DNA of 64,000 nt from Nocardia rosealba (GTDB lineage Bacteria > Actinomycetota > Actinomycetes > Mycobacteriales > Mycobacteriaceae), in assembly GCF_020216065.1 (NCBI RefSeq), contig NZ_JAIWNA010000002.1, positions 558,001 to 622,000 of the forward strand, in the 5' to 3' direction. Each line of letters starts with the position of its first letter. Position 1 is the stretch's first letter. Below the pieces are notes generated by a model that saw only the letters and a list, made by a program, of their open reading frames with translations, made no database searches and had not been told where the DNA came from. Made by a program: the position numbers and the translations under genes. Shown here one piece after another: positions 38,255-47,135 of the stretch.

Positions 38255-39304
38255 TCAGACCTTCAGGGAGGAGATGGTGGTGGACAGGAAACCCGCGACA
38301 ACGCCCGAGGCGGCCGGGACCATGAGAACCTTCGCGCCTGCCTCGATGCCGTCCTGTTCGAGCTGATCGTGCAGCACGATGAAATGCGAAGTAGTCGAAG
38401 TGTTTCCGTACTTCTCGATCACATTGAGGTCCGGCGGGATGGGCGCGCCGAACTCGCGGGCGGCCACCGCGTTGATGAAAGGCACGGCCGCGGCGCCGAA
38501 CTGGTGGTGGATGATGTAGTCGAATTCCTCGTCGGCGAAGGTGCGGCCCTGGGCGGCGAGGAACTCGCCCTGGGCGTCGGGCCACAGCTGGAACCTGGCC
38601 TCGTTGTGCATCTTGCGGTTGTCGGTGTAGAGCGCCACACCCGAGGTCTTGTCGCTCGGCATGCCGAGGCACAGGTGGGAATGCTCTGCAGCCGTGAGCA
38701 ATTCGATGTAATGGATCTTGTCGGCGTCGTCGACGGCCTGGTCGAGCACGACCGCGCATCCGGAGTCGCCCACCGAGAGCGACGCGAACTGCAGGTCGTA
38801 CTTCTCGGAGATTTCGTTGACCGCGGTCTCGGCGATCGGGGTGATGGACTCCCCGCTGACCACCATTCCGTTGCGCACCACACCCGCCCGGATCATCCGG
38901 TCGAGCAGGTAGGTGCCGGTGAGCATGCCGGCGCAGGCATTGGACACGTCGAAAGTGATGGCCCGCTCGGCGCCGAGCTCCTTGGCGATGGTCGAGGCGA
39001 AGGAGGGCTCCATGTACATGCGGGTGCCCTCGTTGCTGCGGGTGATCGAGCAGGAGATGATCACCTCGAGCTCGCCCGCCCCGTAGCGTGAGCGCTCGAG
39101 ACAGTCGCGGGCCGCGTTCACGGCGAGCGTGAAGGAGTCCTCGAGGCTGTCCGGACGGGTGTCGCGGAACCGGCGCTCTTTGATGCCGGTGATCTTTTCG
39201 AGGTCGAAAGCGGGCGGCGTGGCGAGCCGGGAAAGTAATTCCTCGGTCGAGACGATATTCGACGGAAGATACGCACCGATGGATTCGAAACGCGAATGCG
39301 ACAC
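38255..39304 (-). CDS. KAS III/OleA-type condensing enzyme (NltA/LstA-like)
   Basis: The 349-residue protein starts at GTG 39304 after CAGGAGT. It has the complete FabH-type triad: Cys124 in FDVSNACAGM, His in DYIIHHQFGAA and Asn in EKYGNTSTT. Glu99 lies in MEPSFAS, comparable to the OleA base. FabH condenses acyl-CoA with malonyl-ACP, while OleA-type enzymes join two fatty acyl chains head to head. Co-transcription with a Cys-less partner, an OleC-like ligase and an OleD-like reductase favours the latter. It is the first gene of the operon that runs down to 31236. Confidence 0.85.
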   Translation of the reverse strand: MSHSRFESIGAYLPSNIVSTEELLSRLATPPAFDLEKITGIKERRFRDTRPDSLEDSFTLAVNAARDCLERSRYGAGELEVIISCSITRSNEGTRMYMEPSFASTIAKELGAERAITFDVSNACAGMLTGTYLLDRMIRAGVVRNGMVVSGESITPIAETAVNEISEKYDLQFASLSVGDSGCAVVLDQAVDDADKIHYIELLTAAEHSHLCLGMPSDKTSGVALYTDNRKMHNEARFQLWPDAQGEFLAAQGRTFADEEFDYIIHHQFGAAAVPFINAVAAREFGAPIPPDLNVIEKYGNTSTTSHFIVLHDQLEQDGIEAGAKVLMVPAASGVVAGFLSTTISSLKV

Positions 39305-39918
39305 GAAAACTCCTGACAGTCGAAAAGGGTCGCCGGTGACCGTGGTGGGGGCCGATGCGAGCGGACACTACCGGAAAGTAACCGGGTTTCGCGGGGCGGC
39401 GTCGGCGGTCGCGGAGGGTTGGCTCGCGGCGCGAGCCGGGCTGGGTCCCATCCAGACATCTGCCGGTGGCAATGGTGAAGTTACACAGCAAATGCGCCGA
39501 GTCTGCCGATATTCCTCAATCTTTCGACATCAGCGGCTCGGCGCAGGTGCTTGTCGGCAAGTTGTCAGCTATCGATCGGGCGGTGTGGAAGCCGACGATT
39601 CGGGGCACCCGGGCTGTCAGGTGTGGCGTGAGGGACCTCACGTCGGTGCGGGTGACGGAATGGCCGCTGCTGTTTCGGAATTTGTTTCCCGCGCCGAAAA
39701 CACCGGAGGTGATTTTGGTTTCGCGAACATCGCCCGAATTCCGCTTCGCGGAATGGTCGCGGAAGAATGGCAGTCACTGATGGACTCGGCGGAATCGCGG
39801 GTGGGTGGCCGGCGGTGAGGGCACTCGTTCGGCAAGGTTCGGGGCGTACCAACGTTGGACCAACCTTGCGCACCGATAGTGTGCACCGAACACCGTCGAG
39901 ACATGCAAGGAGCGCACC
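39305..39918. other. Intergenic region upstream of the beta-lactone-type operon
   Basis: About 610 nt separate the divergent starts at 39304 and 39919. It has several AT-richer patches (39480-39530 and 39660-39730) and must contain the promoter of the operon. A 52-codon frame at 39660-39818 (MAAAVSEFVSRAENTGGDFG and so on) looks protein-like but lacks a clear ribosome site; I leave it as a weak candidate only. Confidence 0.4.
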
Positions 39919-40347
39919 ATGGGTAACCGTGCCGGGTCCGTACACCGCGACCGAGATCTCCACGCCCACTGGGGAAGTCACCGTCATCGCGCGATCGAGG
40001 CCACCGGCGAAGCCGGCGATGTGCTCGCGCTGCTCACCGCGATGCACGGCCCCGTGGTGCTCTACCTGGCTCCCGGCACAGACGGCTGCAGCCCGATCTG
40101 CTTGCGCCGCACCGAATTCTGCCCCGGCGCCGACGATGTCCTCGCCGGTCGCACCGCCGCGCACACCGAGTTCTGGATGGCGGGCGACTTCTACGCCGGC
40201 TTCGAGGACCTCGATGTCGGCATCGAGGTGCGCAGCGCGGTGCGAACCGGACGACAATCCGGCTCACTCGAATCCGACTGCGGTTTCCGCTTCACGCTGC
40301 GCATCAGCAAGCCCGAAGCCGCGGAACTGGTCGACGAGGCCTCCTGA
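39919..40347 (+). CDS. Hypothetical soluble protein
   Basis: ATG 39919 is preceded by AAGGAG at eight bases and opens a 142-residue frame with strong third-position GC. The protein has a His-rich N-terminus (HRDRDLHAHWGSHRHR) and then LLTAMHGPVVLYLAPGTDGC. It has four Cys (DGCSPICLRRTEFC and SDCGF) and a C-terminal SLESDCGFRFTLRISKPE. The Cys and His could bind a metal. No domain is recognised. It is the only plus-strand gene between the two lipid operons, so a regulatory or accessory function is possible but unproven. Confidence 0.6.
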   Translation: MGNRAGSVHRDRDLHAHWGSHRHRAIEATGEAGDVLALLTAMHGPVVLYLAPGTDGCSPICLRRTEFCPGADDVLAGRTAAHTEFWMAGDFYAGFEDLDVGIEVRSAVRTGRQSGSLESDCGFRFTLRISKPEAAELVDEAS

Positions 40348-40358
40348 ACCCTTCCCGC

Positions 40359-41738
40359 TCACCAGAAGCGGGGTGTCAACGACCAATCGGCGAATTCGGC
40401 GGCGAGCAGCTCGCGCAATGCGGCCCGGTTCGGGAAACGGTCCGGGTCGGCGCCGGTGACCACCAGGGTGACGGTGTCGTCGTCGCAGGAGAACGCCAGG
40501 TTCACGCCGACCTCGACCTGGCGGAACAACTCCACCGGGCCGGGATTCACCACCGGGCGCATGATCACGTCGCGGGCGCGATGACCGTCGAGCACCGCGA
40601 TGTTCTGCGCGGTGCGACCCATGTTGGTGCACAGGCATTCCGGTGCCTTGGCGGTGCGGGCGAATTTGTGCAGCACCACCTTCGGCAGCAGCATCTGCAC
40701 CGGCTGCAGGTGTTGGATCGGCGGAATCGTCGCCGGATCGCGGTAGGCGAGGGCGGCGGCCTTGAGCGACGCACGAACCTCGGGCAGGTCGGTGCGGGCG
40801 CCGGCGCGGTAGGCGACGCTGATCGGCAGGCCGGTGGTCGCGTTGGCGCGGGGGTCGTCGGCCTCGCGCATCGAGTGCGGAATGTCCACGCGCACTTGCG
40901 CTCCGTCGGCGATGCGGCCGCTGCGACCGAGCAGACCGACGGCGACGCCGATCAGCAGGCCGTTGGTTGTGCCACCGTGCGCCGCGGCGACGGCGTCCCA
41001 CTCGGCCAGGTCGAGCTGGACGATCGCGTCGGCGGCCTGCCAGGTGTCGGCATGCGGCAGCCGGGGCTGGGCCGGACGCGGATTGCGGGCCGGTTCGCTC
41101 ACACCACGCGCCCGTCGCGCCGCTCGTACACCTCGTGCCACGGCGCGTAGCTGGGCGCGCGCGTCGGCGAGGTCGGCGGCCAACCGGCCGGGCCCGGCCA
41201 CCGGCCCGACCAGCCTGCCCGCGCTCGCGTCGCGATCGGGCCGCTCACCGCGTCCGAGGCGGTCGAGCGAGTCGACGATCGCGTGCATCATGCCGCCGCC
41301 GTCACAGGCGACATGGGAGGCGACGAGGGTGACCACCGTGCCACCGGATTCGGTCGGGGCACCGGCCAGTTGCCACACCAGCCCCCGAGCCGGGTCGAAT
41401 TCCACCGCGGCCTGCTCGAGGAACCAGTCGAGCACGGCGTCGTCGGGGATCGGGGTGTCCGACCACCGCAGCGGCAGCGACTCGGTGGCGGGTTCCCAGT
41501 GGGCGCGCGCGATCGGGAAACGGGTGGTACGCACGCGGCGGGCGATGAAACCCGTGGCCAGATGAGCGTGCCAGCGCTGCAACGACTCCCGGCCGACGGC
41601 GGTGTCGAACCGGTAGGCCAGCTGGTTGACCAGGGCGTTGGGGTAGAGGCTGTGAAGTTTGAAGAACAGGTCGTCGTCGGCGGTGATCCGGTTGAGGCCG
41701 GTGGTGGCCACCGGAACGACGGGCGAGGTGACGGTCAT
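40359..41738 (-). CDS. Condensation-fold acyltransferase (PapA-like), last gene of glycolipid cassette
   Basis: The 459-residue protein (ATG 41738, AGGAGA seven bases upstream) has the two-domain CoA-dependent acyltransferase fold. The active-site motif is SHVACDGGGMM, with the catalytic His and the Asp-Gly kept. The latter half has VRVDIPHSMRE and the characteristic NMGR segment (CLCTNMGRTAQN), as in wax-ester-synthase/PapA-like proteins. It follows the DrrB-like permease by 16 nt and is probably co-transcribed. Likely function: transfer of an acyl group onto a hydroxyl of a sugar or lipid exported by the adjacent ABC system. Confidence 0.78.
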   Translation of the reverse strand: MTVTSPVVPVATTGLNRITADDDLFFKLHSLYPNALVNQLAYRFDTAVGRESLQRWHAHLATGFIARRVRTTRFPIARAHWEPATESLPLRWSDTPIPDDAVLDWFLEQAAVEFDPARGLVWQLAGAPTESGGTVVTLVASHVACDGGGMMHAIVDSLDRLGRGERPDRDASAGRLVGPVAGPGRLAADLADARAQLRAVARGVRAARRARGVSEPARNPRPAQPRLPHADTWQAADAIVQLDLAEWDAVAAAHGGTTNGLLIGVAVGLLGRSGRIADGAQVRVDIPHSMREADDPRANATTGLPISVAYRAGARTDLPEVRASLKAAALAYRDPATIPPIQHLQPVQMLLPKVVLHKFARTAKAPECLCTNMGRTAQNIAVLDGHRARDVIMRPVVNPGPVELFRQVEVGVNLAFSCDDDTVTLVVTGADPDRFPNRAALRELLAAEFADWSLTPRFW

Positions 41739-41754
41739 CGGGGGAATCTCCTGA

Positions 41755-42600
41755 TCAGCGGGAACGCAGGGTGCGCACGGTGAGCGGCGCGAAAACAGCG
41801 ACCACGACCACCGAGGCCACCAGTGACCACCAGGCGTCGGCGCCGATCGTGCCCTCGGCGGCCAGTGTCCGCACCGCCGACACCAGGTAGGACACCGGAT
41901 TCAGATCCGAGACGTGGCGCATCCAGGTGGGCATCGCCTCCTCGGGCACCAGCGCGTTGGACGCGAAACCGAGGAAGGTGAGCACCAGCATGCACATGCC
42001 CTGCACCGCGGCCGGGCGGGCGATGGTCGCGCCGATGAAGGCGAACAGCCAGCTGATGGCGGTAGTGGCGAAGACGACGAGCACCGCACCCGCGAGGAAA
42101 CCGGCCGTGTGCTCGGGCCGGTAGCCCATGGCGAAGCCGACGACCACGACCGTCGTCGCGGCCAGCAGGTAGCGCACCGTGCCCGCCAGCAATGCGCCCG
42201 CAACCGGTGCCGAGCGGGCGATCGGCATGGCGACGAACCGGTCGAACACACCCGAATGGATGTCCTCGGACAGCTGCACGCCCGTGGCCACCGAGGAGGT
42301 GAGCACGATCTGCACCAGCACACCCGGAATCATGATCGGCAGATACGCCGCCATGCTGCCCGCGATGGCGGTGCCGAAGATGTTGCCGAACAGCACCGGC
42401 CCCACGATCGGCAACAGCAGTGCGTCGTAGAGCAATTGCGGGCTGTGCCGGAAGGTGAGCAACCCACGCCAGGCCATCATCAGCGAATGCTGCAGCGCGG
42501 CGAACGGGCTCACCCTGGTGACGCGCGGTGCGCGCACGACCTGGGTGGTCGTCTTCTCGGTGGTGAGAGTCATTGCGGTGCTTTCACGAAGGGCGGTCAT
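41755..42600 (-). CDS. ABC-2 type permease (DrrB-like)
   Basis: The 281-residue protein has six hydrophobic helices in the ABC-2 arrangement, and the region after helix 4 contains the family EEAMPTWMRHVSDLNPVSYL segment before the last helices. Start ATG 42600 overlaps the ATPase stop (ATGA); an alternative start lies nine codons later. DrrB-type permeases with DrrA-type ATPases export daunorubicin or, in mycobacteria, phthiocerol lipids. Here the companion genes (glycosyltransferase and acyltransferases) suggest a lipid cargo. Confidence 0.9.
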   Translation of the reverse strand: MTALRESTAMTLTTEKTTTQVVRAPRVTRVSPFAALQHSLMMAWRGLLTFRHSPQLLYDALLLPIVGPVLFGNIFGTAIAGSMAAYLPIMIPGVLVQIVLTSSVATGVQLSEDIHSGVFDRFVAMPIARSAPVAGALLAGTVRYLLAATTVVVVGFAMGYRPEHTAGFLAGAVLVVFATTAISWLFAFIGATIARPAAVQGMCMLVLTFLGFASNALVPEEAMPTWMRHVSDLNPVSYLVSAVRTLAAEGTIGADAWWSLVASVVVVAVFAPLTVRTLRSR

Positions 42601-43550
42601 GCCGCGTCGGGGGTGGTCGCGTGGCCGGTCAACGACAGGAACACCTCGTTGAGGTCGGGCCGGTCGACGGCGAATCCGCGTAGCTCGATGCCCGCGGCGC
42701 GGCAGGCGGCGACGATGTCGGCGCCCGTTCCCACCTCCGGCAGGGCGACGGTGAGCGTCCCGGTGGAGGACCCCTCGGGCACCTCACCGGTGAGCTCGCA
42801 GATCAGCGCCTCGGCCCGGCGCAGGTCGGCGGTATCGGGGATGTCGAGGCGAAGTACCTGCTCGCCGATGGACGACTTGAGTTCGGCCGCAGTGCCTTCC
42901 GCGACGAGGCTGCCGCGATCGATCACCGCGATCCGGTCGGCCAGCGCGTCGGCCTCCTCCAGGTACTGGGTGGTCAGCAGCACCGTCGCGCCGCGCTCGA
43001 CGAGCCCGCGCACGATGCCCCACATGCGGTCACGGGTGTGTGGGTCCAGGCCGGTGGTCGGTTCGTCGAGGAAGATCAGCGGGGGCACGGTGATGAGCGT
43101 GGCCGCCAGATCCAGGCGTCTGCGCATGCCACCGGAGAACGCGCTGACGCTGCGCCGCGCCACCGCCGACAACTCGAACTCCTCGAGCAGTTCGTCGCAG
43201 CGAGCGGCGGCGGCCCGCCGCGACAGCCCGAACAGCCGGCCGAACAGGCGCAGATTCTCGGCGGCGGTGAGGGTTTCGTCGACGGAGGCGTACTGGCCGG
43301 TGAGCCCGATCATCGACCGGACGGCCGTGGCATCGCGCACCACGTCGTAGCCGAACACTTCGGCGCTGCCGCGATCGGGACGCAGCAGGGTGGCCAGCAT
43401 GCGCACCGTGGTGGTCTTGCCCGCCCCGTTGGGGCCGAGCATGGCGAACACCGAGCCGGCCGCGATGCTGAGATCGATGGCGCCCACGGCGGTGAAGTCA
43501 CCGTAGGACTTGCCGAGACCGCTGGTGCGGACGGCGATGTCGGTGCTCAC
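42597..43550 (-). CDS. ABC transporter ATP-binding protein (DrrA-like)
   Basis: The 317-residue protein from GTG 43550 has Walker A GPNGAGKT at 39-46, the Q-loop in IGLTGQYASVD, the signature FSGGMRRRLDLA, Walker B LIFLDEPTTGLD and a switch region (LLTTQYLEEAD). A C-terminal extension of about 90 residues is typical for DrrA-type proteins. Start overlaps the glycosyltransferase stop (GTGA) and its stop overlaps the permease start. It drives export with the DrrB-like permease. Confidence 0.93.
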   Translation of the reverse strand: MSTDIAVRTSGLGKSYGDFTAVGAIDLSIAAGSVFAMLGPNGAGKTTTVRMLATLLRPDRGSAEVFGYDVVRDATAVRSMIGLTGQYASVDETLTAAENLRLFGRLFGLSRRAAAARCDELLEEFELSAVARRSVSAFSGGMRRRLDLAATLITVPPLIFLDEPTTGLDPHTRDRMWGIVRGLVERGATVLLTTQYLEEADALADRIAVIDRGSLVAEGTAAELKSSIGEQVLRLDIPDTADLRRAEALICELTGEVPEGSSTGTLTVALPEVGTGADIVAACRAAGIELRGFAVDRPDLNEVFLSLTGHATTPDAA

Positions 43551-44803
43551 TGCGGCCTCCCGGCGTGGTCGAACTGTGGTGTCGGAACAGTCAGGGGGAC
43601 AAGGGCTTCCACCTCGTCGACGGCGCGGGCCAGGCCGTCGTCGCGGAAGCCGACGGCGTAGGCGGCGGCCCGGGCCACCACGTGTGGGTCGGCGACTGCG
43701 TCGAGCAGCGCGTCGAGTCGATCGGCGTCCAGCGCGGCGGCGCGGGTCGTCGCAGCCAGACCGAGCCGTGACAACGCCGTGCCCCAGTAGGGCTGATCGG
43801 CCTGGATCGCGCAGATGACCTGCGGCACACCGGCTCTCAACGCGGCGGCGGTGGTCCCGGCGCCACCGTGGTGCACGGCCGCCAGGCAGCGCGGGAACAC
43901 CGTCGCGTGGTCGACCTGCTCGACGACGGCCACCTCGGGCGAGAGCTCCGGCTCGATCCCGGCCCAGCCCGCCGCGAGCAGCAGTCGCCGCCCGCGCCGC
44001 GCACACACGGTGCGCAGCATCTGGACCAGAGCGACCGGATCATCGACGGTCATCGACCCGAAGCCGACATAGATCGGGGCTGGTCCCGCCACCAGCCAGG
44101 CCGCCAGCGCGGGATCGGCCGGGGCGCCGAGGAATCCGTCGCTGTCCACGATGAACCCGGTGACCGGGTGCCGTTCGGGCAGCTCGGCAGCCAGCCCGGG
44201 AAACAGGTCGGTGTCGTAGGCCTGGACCGACACCCGATCGGGCAGCGGATGGTCGACGATCCCGGACTCGGACAGCGGCTCGGCCAGGGCGGCGTCACGC
44301 GCCCACCGCAGACCCGACCAGATCCGGCGGTTGAGCGCACCGGGCACCCGCCGCCCCCAGCCGGTCGGCACCACCGGTACCGACCGGCTGGGGTGGATCG
44401 GGAAGAAATGCACTGCCGCCAACGGCAATCCGACGTGGCGCGCCGCCTTCTCCGCCGCCTCCTCGCCCGCCATGCCGGTGACGAGCACATCGTGTCCCGG
44501 GGCGAGCGCGAGCAGGTCACGCACCGCCTCGGCGACACCGCGTCGCTGCAGATCCAGCACCGCGCGCATCCGCTGACGCGGACTCGCGCTACGGAAGCGC
44601 CGGTCGGCGTGCTGGGTGCGCAACAGTTCGGCGCTGTCACACCCGAACCCGACCGCGGCGATGCCGTGGCCGGTGGCGAACTCGACGAGATTGGGCGACA
44701 GCGCGAGCGTCACCGCGTGCCCGCGAGCGATGAGCTCGCGGGCGAGCAGGATGCCGGGCTGGGCATCGCCCCTGCTTCCGGTGAAGGCCAGCAGCGCACG
44801 CAT
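43547..44803 (-). CDS. UDP-glycosyltransferase-fold glycosyltransferase (GT1, MGT/GPL type)
   Basis: From ATG 44803 the product has 418 residues in a two-domain GT-B fold. The N-terminal sequence MRALLAFTGSRGDAQPGILL is the acceptor-domain hallmark also seen in glycopeptidolipid and macrolide glycosyltransferases. The C-terminal nucleotide-sugar signature is HHGGAGTTAAALRAGVPQV followed by DQPYWG. It transfers a hexose or deoxyhexose to a lipid or polyketide hydroxyl. It lies two bases after the PapA-like gene stop and overlaps the ATPase start. The acceptor is unknown, but the acyltransferases and exporters imply a glycolipid. Confidence 0.9.
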   Translation of the reverse strand: MRALLAFTGSRGDAQPGILLARELIARGHAVTLALSPNLVEFATGHGIAAVGFGCDSAELLRTQHADRRFRSASPRQRMRAVLDLQRRGVAEAVRDLLALAPGHDVLVTGMAGEEAAEKAARHVGLPLAAVHFFPIHPSRSVPVVPTGWGRRVPGALNRRIWSGLRWARDAALAEPLSESGIVDHPLPDRVSVQAYDTDLFPGLAAELPERHPVTGFIVDSDGFLGAPADPALAAWLVAGPAPIYVGFGSMTVDDPVALVQMLRTVCARRGRRLLLAAGWAGIEPELSPEVAVVEQVDHATVFPRCLAAVHHGGAGTTAAALRAGVPQVICAIQADQPYWGTALSRLGLAATTRAAALDADRLDALLDAVADPHVVARAAAYAVGFRDDGLARAVDEVEALVPLTVPTPQFDHAGRPQ

Positions 44804-44805
44804 GG

Positions 44806-46230
44806 TCAGCTCGCGCTCAATGCCGCCGGCACGTCGGCGACCGGGGTGGCCGCGGCAGGCGCGGCGATCGTGGTCACCGCGTACATGGCCCGGGCGAATT
44901 CGGTGAGGTAGCGGTCCATCACCTCGGCGGGCAGGCCGGCCGGATACCGGGTGGAGACATAGAGGCCCTCGGGGCCGCGCACCACCCAGAAGTACACCTC
45001 CTCGGTCGAGTACGAAACCGCGCGCAGGGTCCGTCCGCGCAGGTCGGCGACGAGTTCGTAGTCGGGCAGCATCCGGATGTCGAGGAACGACGCGCCGAAG
45101 GTCGGGCCTTCCATCGCACCGACCATGGCCAGCGAGCGACCCCACGAGGCGTCGTTGCAGATATGGGCGCGTTTGAGCGAGGCACGGGTGGCGGTGAGCG
45201 CGGCGGCCATGTCGGCGCCCGAGGGCAGGGTGATGTCGACGGGTACGACATTGACGAACCAGCCCATCGACTCGAGCCAGGTCAGGTCGGGCCGGGTGGC
45301 GATCGGCATCACGGTGCGGAACCGGTCCTGGCCGAACACCTCTCGCCAGGCCACGGCGAGCGCGGCGAACACCGTGACCGACAGCCGGTGCTTGAGCTGA
45401 TCAAGCCGGGCCTCCACCTCCTCGAGTTCGGCGATGGTCAGCAAGGTGCGCGACACGCTCGGCTGGGCGTGCTCACCGTCGAGCTCGGCCACCATGCCCG
45501 CGCCGAAACGCGGCATCGGGGAGCCGGGGGCGCCGAGAAAATCCCGCCACACCGCCACGGCGGGGGAGTCGGGGGTGAGTTCCTCGGCGGCGGCGCGCTC
45601 GACGGCCGCGAAATCGGCGGGACTGCCGAATGTCGAGGAGTCGCGGATCTCGCCGCCGGTGGTGACGGCGGTGTAGAGGGTGCGTAATTCCAGGATCAGC
45701 ACGGCCTGGGAGTAGGCGTCGAGTACGGAGTGGTCGGCACCGACCAGCACGGTGAAGTCGTCGGTGTCGTGGGCGACCGTCGCGACCAGCAGGTGCGGCC
45801 ACACCAGTGCCGAGAGCCGCAATTCCAGGACATCGCAGAGGAATTCGTTGATCTGTTCACCGTCGGTGAGATCGGCGACCGGGGCGGAGGTGACGCGCAC
45901 GGTACCCGGTTCGGTGGTGATGCGGTGGTAGTCGCCGTCGCTGGTGGGTGCGACGGTGGTGCGGAAACCCTCGTGGCGGTCGTGCCACAGCTCGAGGGTC
46001 CGTGCCCAGGCGCGCGCGTCGAGCGGGGCGTCCATCTCGAAGATGGTGCCGATCCAGCGGCCACGGCCGGGCTGCGGGTCGTCGGGATCGAGGAAACCGA
46101 GGTACTGGGCGTGGACGCTGGCCAGCGGCCGTTCGTCGTCGTGCCAGGAGTCGGGCGAGATCAGCTCAGGGGTCCAGATCGACAGATCGCCGGATCGGAT
46201 GCGGAAATCGGAGAGATGGGTGTATTCCAT
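44806..46230 (-). CDS. PapA-type acyltransferase, first gene of glycolipid cassette
   Basis: The 474-residue protein (ATG 46230, GAGGTG about eight bases upstream) has the PapA/condensation fold. The N-terminus DFRIRSGDLSIWTPELIS is the typical opening of mycobacterial polyketide-associated acyltransferases. The active site reads ADHSVLDAYS, with the catalytic His and Asp; the usual Gly is Ala. A later TRPDLTWLESMGWFVNVVPV segment matches the conserved second-lobe region. Likely transfers acyl chains from a polyketide or fatty acyl carrier to a sugar or diol. First gene of the cassette that continues with the glycosyltransferase. Confidence 0.85.
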   Translation of the reverse strand: MEYTHLSDFRIRSGDLSIWTPELISPDSWHDDERPLASVHAQYLGFLDPDDPQPGRGRWIGTIFEMDAPLDARAWARTLELWHDRHEGFRTTVAPTSDGDYHRITTEPGTVRVTSAPVADLTDGEQINEFLCDVLELRLSALVWPHLLVATVAHDTDDFTVLVGADHSVLDAYSQAVLILELRTLYTAVTTGGEIRDSSTFGSPADFAAVERAAAEELTPDSPAVAVWRDFLGAPGSPMPRFGAGMVAELDGEHAQPSVSRTLLTIAELEEVEARLDQLKHRLSVTVFAALAVAWREVFGQDRFRTVMPIATRPDLTWLESMGWFVNVVPVDITLPSGADMAAALTATRASLKRAHICNDASWGRSLAMVGAMEGPTFGASFLDIRMLPDYELVADLRGRTLRAVSYSTEEVYFWVVRGPEGLYVSTRYPAGLPAEVMDRYLTEFARAMYAVTTIAAPAAATPVADVPAALSAS

Positions 46231-46445
46231 GCCGGGTCACCTCATGGTGGAAGAACGTGCCGAGAACGGCGGTGAATGGAAGCGGTGAAGACGGGACGCG
46301 ACACCGGGTGTTGCTCTGGATCCCGCACCGGATGTAGCTGGCGAACCCTGGGCTATCCGGAGTCTATAACTCTGTGAGAATTCTGAAAGACGGCTTAGTC
46401 ACAACTTCCAGATGTGAAGAAGATCACTTTCTCAATTGTGATCGA
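46231..46445. promoter_or_regulatory. Promoter region of the glycolipid cassette
   Basis: This 215-nt stretch is AT-richer at 46360-46440. On the minus strand a TATAGA hexamer near 46365 could be the -10 of the cassette promoter. A perfect 12-bp palindrome GTGATCGATCAC (46438-46449) overlaps the end of the VTT gene and could bind a regulator. No clear -35 was found. Confidence 0.4.
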
Positions 46446-47135
46446 TCACCGGCGCGACACCATGCCCCTGGAGTAGGGGGCATCGGTTTCCGGGGCGACG
46501 ACCGGCATCCGTGCGTCGACGATCAGGCCGAGCAACCCGAAGGCCAGACACACCAGCGACACCGCGATCGCGGCCGGATGCGTGCCGCCGGTCAGCGCGT
46601 CGGCCAGCACGACCGTCGCGATGGTCCCCGGCGCCGAGCCGACCACCGTCGCGAGCAGGTACGGAGCGAATCGCACCGAGGACAACCCGCAGCAGTAGTT
46701 CACCACCGAGAACGGCGCGAAAGCGATGAGCCGCAGCGCGGCCACCGCGAGCCACCCGCGCTGCGCCAGCCGCAGGTCGACCGCCCGCACCGCCGGATGG
46801 GTGAGGTGCTCGGCGACCCGCGCGCGGCCGATCGCCCGCACCCCGAGCAGAGCGAGACCGGCACTCACGCCCGTGGCCCCGAGCGCGATCACCGACCCGA
46901 GCAGCGGACCGAACAGCACCCCACTGGTGACTGTCAGTACGGTGCGCGGCACCGGCGCGACCGCGACGAGGGAATAGAAGAGGAAGAACAGCAGGGGAAG
47001 CAGCGGTCCCACGCCGCCTGCCCAGTCCCTGACCTGCTGTGGGCCCGGCAACGGAACCAGCGTCGCCACCACGAACAGGGCCGCCAACCCAGTCAGGGTC
47101 AGCAGCAGTCGGGGGGAGCGGATCAGCTGGAGCAC
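46446..47135 (-). CDS. TVP38/TMEM64 (VTT domain) membrane protein
   Basis: The 229-residue protein (GTG 47135) has about six hydrophobic segments with the VTT-domain features. A first reentrant-like part contains PVPRTVLTVTSGVLFGPLLG, and the second carries RLIAFAPFSVVNYCCGLSSVR and PGTIATVVLADAL. Members of the DedA/TVP38 superfamily are thought to move lipids such as undecaprenyl phosphate across the membrane. It is upstream of the glycolipid cassette in the same direction but separated by 215 nt, and divergent from mutA. Confidence 0.88.
   Translation of the reverse strand: MLQLIRSPRLLLTLTGLAALFVVATLVPLPGPQQVRDWAGGVGPLLPLLFFLFYSLVAVAPVPRTVLTVTSGVLFGPLLGSVIALGATGVSAGLALLGVRAIGRARVAEHLTHPAVRAVDLRLAQRGWLAVAALRLIAFAPFSVVNYCCGLSSVRFAPYLLATVVGSAPGTIATVVLADALTGGTHPAAIAVSLVCLAFGLLGLIVDARMPVVAPETDAPYSRGMVSRR

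Noticed and set aside
37350..39491. A single 713-codon minus-strand frame across both KAS III genes
   Set aside because: Only its last 298 codons are protein-like; the first part overlaps the Cys-bearing KAS III in a wrong frame. The true start of the second subunit is ATG 38246.
39660..39818. 52-codon plus-strand frame starting MAAAVSEFVSRAENTG
   Set aside because: It looks protein-like but has no clear Shine-Dalgarno site and only moderate third-position bias, and I know of no family. Left unannotated.
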